64,000 nucleotides of DNA, taken from Syntrophaceticus sp050949745. Lineage in GTDB: Bacteria; Bacillota; DSM-12270; Thermacetogeniales; Thermacetogeniaceae. The number at the start of each line of letters is the position of its first letter. Position 1 is the stretch's first letter. The stretch is taken from positions 124,001 to 188,000 of the forward strand of contig JBMNGF010000018.1 of the NCBI GenBank assembly GCA_050949745.1, in the 5' to 3' direction. The notes beneath the pieces were generated by a model. That model ran no database searches. It was not told the origin of the DNA and saw only the letters and a list, made by a program, of their open reading frames with translations. This document shows, piece after piece, positions 25,730 through 32,254 of the stretch. A program made the position numbers and the translations under genes.

Positions 25730-26494
25730 TTGGGCAAGAATGAGCTGCGAATTCTTTTAGAATCCCTGTTGTCCGGAAAAGTAACGGTCGAAGAGGCCTT
25801 GGAGCAGTTAGCACAGCTGCCATATGAAAACTTGGGCTATGCCCGGCTGGATCACCACCGGGAGCTGCGTACTGGTTTTCCGGAGGTGGTGTTCTGCCAG
25901 GGAAAAACTGTTGAACAGGTGGCAGAAATATTTGTTAGGCTCGCCGCTAAATCGAAAACAGTACTGGGCACCAGGGCCAGTCTTGATGCCTTCAATGCTG
26001 TGAAAGAAAGATGCCCTGATGCGGTTTACCACCAGCTTGCCCGCTGTATTGTTATACCCTCTGAGGAGGAGTGTGAGGAGAAGGGAGATGTTCTGGTGGC
26101 CAGTGCCGGAACAGCGGATATGCCGGTAGCGGAAGAAGCTGCAGTATCCGCGGAAACCATGGGACTGAAGGTTTCTAGGTTATATGATGTAGGGGTGGCG
26201 GGTATTCACCGTCTGCTGGAACACAGCAGTTTGCTGCAGCAGGCCTCTGTGGTGATTGTTGTTGCCGGGATGGAAGGAGCCCTGGCCAGTGTGGTCGGCG
26301 GACTGACGAAAAGACCCATTATTGCTGTACCTACGAGTGTTGGTTATGGCGCGAACTTCGGAGGGTTGTCTGCTCTTTTGGCTATGCTTAACAGCTGCGC
26401 CTCCGGAGTTGGTGTGGTGAATATAGATAATGGGTTCGGTGCAGCATCGCTTGCCTATGCCATCGTTGACACAGGAAGGGGACACAAAACATGA
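25730..26494 (+). CDS. larB: Nickel-pincer cofactor biosynthesis protein LarB
   Basis: LarB carboxylates and hydrolyses nicotinic acid adenine dinucleotide at the start of nickel-pincer nucleotide synthesis. This 254-aa protein has the N-terminal ARLDHHRELRTGFPEVVFCQ, the PurE-like VASAGTADMPVAEEA and YDVGVAGIHRLL, and the key cysteine in MLNSCASGVGVVNIDNGFGA. The start is TTG with GAGGAGG before it, and the stop overlaps larC by 4 bases. It is embedded in the H4MPT array, with a second larB at 40493. The sulfur-transfer gene larE and a larA-type enzyme gene are not in the window. Confidence 0.9.
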   Translation: MGKNELRILLESLLSGKVTVEEALEQLAQLPYENLGYARLDHHRELRTGFPEVVFCQGKTVEQVAEIFVRLAAKSKTVLGTRASLDAFNAVKERCPDAVYHQLARCIVIPSEEECEEKGDVLVASAGTADMPVAEEAAVSAETMGLKVSRLYDVGVAGIHRLLEHSSLLQQASVVIVVAGMEGALASVVGGLTKRPIIAVPTSVGYGANFGGLSALLAMLNSCASGVGVVNIDNGFGAASLAYAIVDTGRGHKT

Positions 26495-27684
26495 GAATAC
26501 TGTATCTTGATTGTTTTGCAGGTATCGCCGGGGATATGCTGCTAGGGTCTTTGTTAGATGCTGGAGCGGATCTGGATGTAGTAAAACAAGGGCTTTACAG
26601 TTTGGCGATAGATGGATACACCTTTGAAACTGGAAAGGGCAGCAGTCATGGCATCGCTGCCACCTATGTGCATATCCAAAACACAGATGAGCAACCTCAC
26701 CGCCACTTGCAGGATGTCCTCGAGCTGATCGAACAGGGTGATTTGGCCGGCAGTATTAAAGAGAAGGCCCACAAGGTGTTTAGACGATTGGGTGAAGCAG
26801 AGGCAAAGGTGCATGGGACAACCCCGGAGCATATCCACTTCCATGAGGTTGGGGCGATTGATTCCATCTGTGATATAGTAGGATGTTTAGTCGCTTTGGA
26901 CAGCTTGGATATAGAGCAGGTAATCTGTTCTCCGCTGCCGGTAAGCTCGGGAACTATCCGGTGTGAGCACGGGTTGATCCCTGTTCCTGCCCCGGCGACA
27001 CTAGAGCTCATTAAAGGGGTACCGACCCGTAAGTCCGAAATCGAGGGTGAACTGGTCACCCCTACCGGTGCTGTGCTGGCAACCACTCTGGCTCATTCCT
27101 TCTCCACCTTCCCGGCGATGGTAGTTGATAAGGTGGGCTACGGTATGGGAACCAGGGACTACGGTTTCCCCAATGTACTGCGGGCGATCATCGGTGAGAC
27201 GAAAGAACCTTCAGGGGGGCCCGGTAGTTTGGGAAACCCCGATGAAATTGTGGTCATGGAGTCTAGTATCGATGACCTCAATCCAGAGGTTTATCCGTAC
27301 CTCGTCAAGAAACTTTTGGAATCCGGGGCTTTGGATGCTTTTTTGACGCCGATTATTATGAAGGGTGGCAGGCCAGGTGTCTTGCTGACAGTTTTGGCAC
27401 ACCAGGAAAACTGGGTAGAGGTGGCAAAAATCATTTTTCAAGAGACGTCTACACTGGGTTTTCGTGTCCGCTGTGATTTGAGGAGAGTGCTCTTGCGGGA
27501 AACAGCAGAGGTGAGTACACCCTTTGGGGAAATTACAGTTAAATTTGGCAGGTTCACTAAGGATGATCCCCCTGTGCAGGTAGCTCCTGAGTATAAGGAC
27601 TGTTGCGCGGCAGCAGAGCGCTTCAGTGTTCCCCTGAAAACAGTGTTCAATGAGGCAATGTCTGCCGCTATCAGGCGTTCGTGA
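26491..27684 (+). CDS. larC: Nickel-pincer cofactor nickel insertase LarC
   Basis: LarC inserts nickel into the dithiolated pyridinium mononucleotide using CTP. The 397-aa protein is one unbroken frame with both halves: N-terminal LYLDCFAGIAGDMLLGSLLDA and HIHFHEVGAIDSICDIVG, then the C-terminal domain from VVMESSIDDLNPEVYPYLV to the end, including STLGFRV. In some lactobacilli LarC1 and LarC2 are joined by programmed frameshifting; here they are in frame. Coupled to larB by a 4-base overlap. The target of the cofactor in this cell is unknown. Confidence 0.9.
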   Translation: MRILYLDCFAGIAGDMLLGSLLDAGADLDVVKQGLYSLAIDGYTFETGKGSSHGIAATYVHIQNTDEQPHRHLQDVLELIEQGDLAGSIKEKAHKVFRRLGEAEAKVHGTTPEHIHFHEVGAIDSICDIVGCLVALDSLDIEQVICSPLPVSSGTIRCEHGLIPVPAPATLELIKGVPTRKSEIEGELVTPTGAVLATTLAHSFSTFPAMVVDKVGYGMGTRDYGFPNVLRAIIGETKEPSGGPGSLGNPDEIVVMESSIDDLNPEVYPYLVKKLLESGALDAFLTPIIMKGGRPGVLLTVLAHQENWVEVAKIIFQETSTLGFRVRCDLRRVLLRETAEVSTPFGEITVKFGRFTKDDPPVQVAPEYKDCCAAAERFSVPLKTVFNEAMSAAIRRS

Positions 27685-27800
27685 CGCGGGGAAGGAAGTT
27701 GGCGGCATTAGATAGACACCTCCAGCTTTATCAGTATATTTGAAAACACAGCTACTTTGTAAAGAAGATAACTGTTCTTATATTGAAGGAGCGGATTTGA

Positions 27801-28361
27801 GTGATTGACACGGAAAAGATAGAGACCGCAGTGAGAATGATTTTGGAAGGGATAGGAGAGGACCCGGAACGAGAAGGCTTAAAGGATACACCCGCCCGGG
27901 TTGCGCGGATGTTCAAAGAGATCTGCGGCGGCCTGGAAAATGATCCAGAAAGGCACCTGGAAACTTTTTTTACAGAACAACATGATGAGATGGTGCTTGT
28001 CAAAAATATTCCGATCTACTCTATATGTGAACATCACCTGGTTCCCTTTTTCGGCAAGGCACATGTGGCCTATATTCCCAATCAGGGGCAACTGCTCGGG
28101 TTGTCCAAACTGGCCAGGATAGCTGATGAGTATGCCAAAAGGCCGCAGCTCCAAGAGAGACTGACCTCCCAGATTGCCAATTCCATCATGGTAAAGGCCA
28201 AACCAAGAGGGGTGCTGGTGGTTGTTGAGGCCGAGCACATGTGCATGACCATGAGGGGTGTGCGTAAAGCAGGGTCCAGAACCATCACATCAGCAGTACG
28301 CGGATTGTTCCAGCATAACACTGCCACCAGGGCGGAAGCCTTTGCCTTAATCCGTGGATGA
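27801..28361 (+). CDS. folE: GTP cyclohydrolase I (FolE)
   Basis: Opens the GTP ring to dihydroneopterin triphosphate, the pterin precursor of H4MPT or folate. The 186-aa protein has DPEREGLKDTPARVARMF, the zinc/active-site SICEHHLVPFFGKAHVAYIP and EAEHMCMTMRGVRK with the third zinc ligand, as in bacterial type IA enzymes. The start is GTG after GAAGGAG. Methanogens use MptA instead, so this bacterial enzyme may have been recruited into an otherwise archaeal-type cofactor route. It lies about 115 bases after larC. Confidence 0.93.
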   Translation: MIDTEKIETAVRMILEGIGEDPEREGLKDTPARVARMFKEICGGLENDPERHLETFFTEQHDEMVLVKNIPIYSICEHHLVPFFGKAHVAYIPNQGQLLGLSKLARIADEYAKRPQLQERLTSQIANSIMVKAKPRGVLVVVEAEHMCMTMRGVRKAGSRTITSAVRGLFQHNTATRAEAFALIRG

Positions 28362-28406
28362 CGGCTTCTGGCATCAGACCTCTATTTCAAGGTAGGTGAG
28401 GGAGTA

Positions 28407-29102
28407 TTGAAGTTATTAGTAAGTGTAGTTGATACAAAAGAGGCAGAAGAGGCAGTATCAGGTGGTGCAGATATCCTCGATCTTAAAAACCCTGAGGAAG
28501 GATCCCTTGGTGCGGCCCATCCGAAACTGATTGATGAGGTTTGTCATAGATATGGTAATCATCTAGCTGTGAGCGCTGCTATCGGAGACTTTCCACACCT
28601 GCCAAATACAGCTTCCTTAGCTGCTCTATCTGCTGCTGAAATGGGGGCGGATTATATTAAGGTGGGGCTCCTGGGTTCAAAATCAGAAGATAAGGCTTTA
28701 GAAATGCTGACTAGCATTCAGGGTGCCTTAACTTGGCGGGAGCATAAAGTTAAGCTGATTGCAGCGTGTTATGCTGATTATCATGAGGCAGGTACATTGG
28801 ATCCACTTACCTTGCCGAGGTTAGCTGACACTGCCGGTTTTGCAGGATGTATGATCGATACCCTTGACAAAAACGGGAAGTGCCTCTTTGATTACATGAA
28901 AAAAGACGATATTCGGTTTTTTATCGAAAAATGCAGGAAATATAAGCTGTTATGTGCATTGGCCGGTTCACTTAAACGCTGTCATCTCCAGCTGTTGAAG
29001 GAATTGAAGCCGGATATCATCGGTGTGCGTGGAGCAGTTTGCCGGAATGGCGTCCGCACAGGGGATCTTGACCGGCAGAAGGTTGCTGAGTTTATGAAGT
29101 AG
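28407..29102 (+). CDS. mfnB: (5-Formylfuran-3-yl)methyl phosphate synthase (MfnB)
   Basis: Makes the furan of methanofuran from two molecules of glyceraldehyde 3-phosphate. The 231-aa TIM barrel keeps K27 (in ILDLKNPEEGSLGA) and K155 (in DTLDKNGKCL) at exactly the numbers of the Schiff-base and catalytic lysines of the methanogen enzyme, plus LIAACYADYHEAGT. The start is TTG after GTGAGGGAG. This gene is 20 kb from the other methanofuran genes and on the opposite strand, but together they cover MfnB, D, E and F. MfnA and MfnC are not in the window. Confidence 0.92.
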   Translation: MKLLVSVVDTKEAEEAVSGGADILDLKNPEEGSLGAAHPKLIDEVCHRYGNHLAVSAAIGDFPHLPNTASLAALSAAEMGADYIKVGLLGSKSEDKALEMLTSIQGALTWREHKVKLIAACYADYHEAGTLDPLTLPRLADTAGFAGCMIDTLDKNGKCLFDYMKKDDIRFFIEKCRKYKLLCALAGSLKRCHLQLLKELKPDIIGVRGAVCRNGVRTGDLDRQKVAEFMK

Positions 29103-29292
29103 GCGGGTAATCGTTATTCACTTACCAAAACACATTCTGTAGGGTATTATTTTATTGATAATTTTCTTGGGCAAGTGAATTGCATACGATTGGTTTTATA
29201 GAATTGTAGAGTGCTCTATTATCAAAATCAGTGTTTATATATAAAGAGTTACTATTTGCACAGTTAATAACACAAGGTGAGGAGGAACAGAT

Positions 29293-29808
29293 GTGGGCAA
29301 CAGTTGTGCAGATGAGCGGCAGGATTTGCAGCTGATCAGTGACCTGCTGGATGATTGCGATGTTCAATCATCCAACCTGATCGCCATTTTACAGAAGATC
29401 CAGGGGATCTACGGTTATCTACCACTTTCCGCTATGCAGTACTTGGCGCAGAGGACGGGTATCAAAGCCGCTAAGATTTATGGGGTTGCCACTTTTTATA
29501 AACAGTTTCGTCTAACCCCAATAGGGAAGTATGTTATTCTGCTCTGCAAGGGTACAGCGTGCCATGTTAATGGAGCCGGTAAATTGGAGGATGCCCTCAG
29601 TGAGGAACTTGGGATCAAGTCGGGGGAAACCACTTCCGATGGATTATTTACCCTCAACAGTGCTGCCTGTCTGGGGTGCTGCAGCCTAGCTCCGGTCATG
29701 ATGATCAATGACCAGGTCTATGGGGAATTGACACCCAAAAAGGCACGTCAGATTGTAAGAAAGCTGGCAAAAAAGGAAAGTTCTATTCAGGCAGGTGAGG
29801 CAGGATGA
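29293..29808 (+). CDS. NuoE-like [2Fe-2S] thioredoxin-fold subunit
   Basis: Small electron-carrying subunit of an NADH-linked complex, as in HydC/HoxE/NuoE. The 171-aa protein has an N-terminal helical part (SNLIAILQKIQGIYGYLP, VATFYKQFRL) and the [2Fe-2S] ligands as C-x4-C in LLCKGTACHVNGA and C-x3-C in SAACLGCCSLAPVM. The start is GTG with GAGGAGG about 9 bases upstream. It overlaps the NuoF-like gene by 4 bases. It probably forms one complex with the next two proteins. Confidence 0.88.
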   Translation: MGNSCADERQDLQLISDLLDDCDVQSSNLIAILQKIQGIYGYLPLSAMQYLAQRTGIKAAKIYGVATFYKQFRLTPIGKYVILLCKGTACHVNGAGKLEDALSEELGIKSGETTSDGLFTLNSAACLGCCSLAPVMMINDQVYGELTPKKARQIVRKLAKKESSIQAGEAG

Positions 29809-31568
29809 GGATCAGGATTGGATTAGGGAGCTGTGGCATAGCAGCTGGCGCAGCAAAGATATTTGACACTATAAAGGATGAGATTGCTGCCCGGGGACTG
29901 GATGTTGATCTACAACAGACCGGCTGTATCGGTATGTGTCACCATGAACCTCTCTTAGATGTTATTGAAGATGACGGTACGGTTTACACTTATGGTCATG
30001 TAACACCTGATCATGCAGCAAGAATACTTGACGAGCATATTTGCGCTGGAAAACCGGTTGAGGATGTCCTGGTAGGGACAAGTCAAAAGCCTAATGACTT
30101 TTTGGCAGGCCAGGTGAGGATAGCACTAGGCAACTGCGGTGTGATCGATCCTGAAAGATACGAAGATTATGTTGATGCCGGGGGGTATGAAGCCCTGCGA
30201 AAAGCCGTAGGTTCGATGACCCCAGAGCAGGTAATTGAAGAGATAAAAGTTTCCGGTTTGCGCGGGCGCGGTGGTGCAGGTTTTCCCACCTGGTTCAAAT
30301 GGCAGGCTACCCGCCAAGAAGAAGGGGATACCAAGTACATCATCTGCAATGCGGATGAAGGTGACCCGGGTGCCTTTATGGACCGCAGCCTTTTGGAGGG
30401 GGATCCCCATAATGTAATCGAAGGGATGATCATTGCAGGTTATGCTGTGGGAGCACAGCACGGAGTAGTCTATGTGCGGGCTGAGTACCCACTGGCAATC
30501 CGCCGTTTGCAGTTAGCCTTGGAGCAGGCCAGAGAGCAGGGGAGCCTGGGTTCCTCTATCTTCGGCTCTGATTTTTCCTTCGACATAACGATCAAACAGG
30601 GTGCAGGTGCCTTTGTTTGTGGTGAGGAAACTGCTCTGATCGCCTCCATGGAGGGTGAGCGCGGCATGCCCAGACTGAAACCTCCTTATCCGGCACAATC
30701 CGGTTATCAAGGAATGCCTACCAATATCAACAATGTAGAGACCTTTGCCAATGTTGCTTGGATAGTGCGCAATGGGGGAGAGAAGTTTGCCTCCCTTGGT
30801 ACTGACAAGAGCAAGGGAACCAAGGTTTTTGCTCTGGCCGGAAAAGTAAAAAGGGGTGGGTTAGTAGAGGTTCCGATGGGAATCCCTCTTCGTGAGGTGA
30901 TCTTCAGCCTTGGAGGTGGGGTTAAGCAGGACCGTGAGTTCAAGGCAGTCCAGCTGGGAGGTCCTTCAGGTGGGTGTATCCCGAAAGAACTATTGGATAC
31001 CCCTGTGGACTATGACTCGATTATGGAGACCGGGGCAATTATGGGTTCAGGCGGTATGGTGGTTATGGATGAGACCACTTGTATGGTGGATATTGCTCGC
31101 TATTTCCTGGAGTTTACCCAAAATGAGTCCTGTGGTAAGTGTGTCCAGTGCCGAATCGGTACCAAGCGGATGCTGGAGATTTTGGAAAGGATCTGCGATG
31201 GAAAGGGCAAAGAAGGGGATATCGAGCTTTTAGAGGAATTGGCCACCCAGATTAAGGACGGCTCCTTATGTGGGCTGGGGCAGAGCGCTCCTAACCCTGT
31301 TTTGACAACCCTTCGCTATTTTCGTGATGAGTGCGAGGCCCATATCGATGAACAGAAGTGTCCTGCTCACCAGTGTAAGAGCTTGCTTACCTACAGAATC
31401 GATCCCGAGCGGTGCGCCGGGTGTGGTTCCTGTGCCAGGAAGTGCCCTGTGAACTGTATCTCCGGGGAAAAGAAGGAACCACATGTAATTGACCAGAGCA
31501 GGTGTACTAAATGTGGTACTTGTTTGGAGGCATGTCCTGCCAGATATCAAGCTGTATTTGTGGATTAA
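29805..31568 (+). CDS. NuoF/HydB-like NADH-binding flavo-FeS subunit
   Basis: Binds NAD(H), FMN and FeS clusters and connects them to partner proteins. Domain order in 587 aa: N-terminal thioredoxin-like ferredoxin (QTGCIGMCHHEP); the NADH/FMN domain with GLRGRGGAGFPTWFKW and NADEGDPGAFMDRSLLEG; an SLBB part; the [4Fe-4S] motif ESCGKCVQCRIGTKRM; and two C-terminal ferredoxin clusters (CAGCGSCARKCP and CTKCGTCLEACP). This order is that of electron-bifurcating HydB and of NAD-linked formate dehydrogenase partners. No hydrogenase subunit follows, so its catalytic partner may be the Fwd complex upstream. Confidence 0.9.
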   Translation: MRIRIGLGSCGIAAGAAKIFDTIKDEIAARGLDVDLQQTGCIGMCHHEPLLDVIEDDGTVYTYGHVTPDHAARILDEHICAGKPVEDVLVGTSQKPNDFLAGQVRIALGNCGVIDPERYEDYVDAGGYEALRKAVGSMTPEQVIEEIKVSGLRGRGGAGFPTWFKWQATRQEEGDTKYIICNADEGDPGAFMDRSLLEGDPHNVIEGMIIAGYAVGAQHGVVYVRAEYPLAIRRLQLALEQAREQGSLGSSIFGSDFSFDITIKQGAGAFVCGEETALIASMEGERGMPRLKPPYPAQSGYQGMPTNINNVETFANVAWIVRNGGEKFASLGTDKSKGTKVFALAGKVKRGGLVEVPMGIPLREVIFSLGGGVKQDREFKAVQLGGPSGGCIPKELLDTPVDYDSIMETGAIMGSGGMVVMDETTCMVDIARYFLEFTQNESCGKCVQCRIGTKRMLEILERICDGKGKEGDIELLEELATQIKDGSLCGLGQSAPNPVLTTLRYFRDECEAHIDEQKCPAHQCKSLLTYRIDPERCAGCGSCARKCPVNCISGEKKEPHVIDQSRCTKCGTCLEACPARYQAVFVD

Positions 31569-31581
31569 GGGGTGGATAATA

Positions 31582-32250
31582 ATGACTACACTAAATTTAA
31601 TCATAGATGGTCGCAGTGTTGTAGGTCGACCTGGCCAAACGATCCTTGATGTGGCCAGGGAGAATGGTATCGAAATACCTACTTTATGTTTTGATGATCA
31701 CCTGGAACCTTATGGCGGCTGTGGGTTATGTGTGGTGGAACTCAAAGGAAGTTCTAAGTTATTCAGAGCATGTGCCACAGAGATCACAGAAGGGATGGAG
31801 GTATCTATAGATACTCCTCGCCTCCGTGCCTCACGCAAAATGACTTTGGAGCTCCTGCTGTCGGATCATAAGGGTGATTGTCTGCCGCCCTGTACTATGG
31901 CTTGCCCTGCACATGTTGATTGCCAGGGTTATGTTAGTTTGATCGCCAATGGTAAGTACAAGGAAGCGGTTTCCCTGATCAAGGAGAAACTGCCTCTTCC
32001 GGCAAGCATCGGTCGTGTCTGCCCACACCCATGTGAGTCTGTCTGCCGCAGGCAGTATGTAGAGTCTCCGGTGGCTATCGCCACTTTGAAAGCCTTTGTT
32101 GGGGATCAAGATTTGAACAGCGATGAAACCTACATGCCGGAAGTAAAGGCGGATACAGGTAAAAAGGCTGCTGTTATCGGCTCAGGACCCGCAGGACTGA
32201 CTGCTGCCTACTTATCTGGCTGTAAATGGCCATCAGGTTACAGTTTATGA
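31582..32250 (+). CDS. NuoG/GltD-type FeS-flavin oxidoreductase, N-terminal piece (frameshifted)
   Basis: First part of a gene whose frame breaks at about 32212. It encodes a NuoG-type [2Fe-2S] domain (TLCFDDHLEPYGGCGLCVVEL, then RACATEI) and the start of a glutamate-synthase small-subunit module: two FeS cysteine groups in LPPCTMACPAHVDCQGYV and RVCPHPCESVCRR, then the FAD loop VIGSGPAGLTAAY. Deleting one T in the CTTA at 32211-32214 restores TYLAVNGHQVTVYEAMPEL, continuous with the next piece. The ATG at 31582 follows AAGGGGTGG. Sequencing error or a real mutation cannot be told apart here. Confidence 0.85.
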   Translation: MTTLNLIIDGRSVVGRPGQTILDVARENGIEIPTLCFDDHLEPYGGCGLCVVELKGSSKLFRACATEITEGMEVSIDTPRLRASRKMTLELLLSDHKGDCLPPCTMACPAHVDCQGYVSLIANGKYKEAVSLIKEKLPLPASIGRVCPHPCESVCRRQYVESPVAIATLKAFVGDQDLNSDETYMPEVKADTGKKAAVIGSGPAGLTAAYLSGCKWPSGYSL

Positions 32251-32254
32251 GGCG

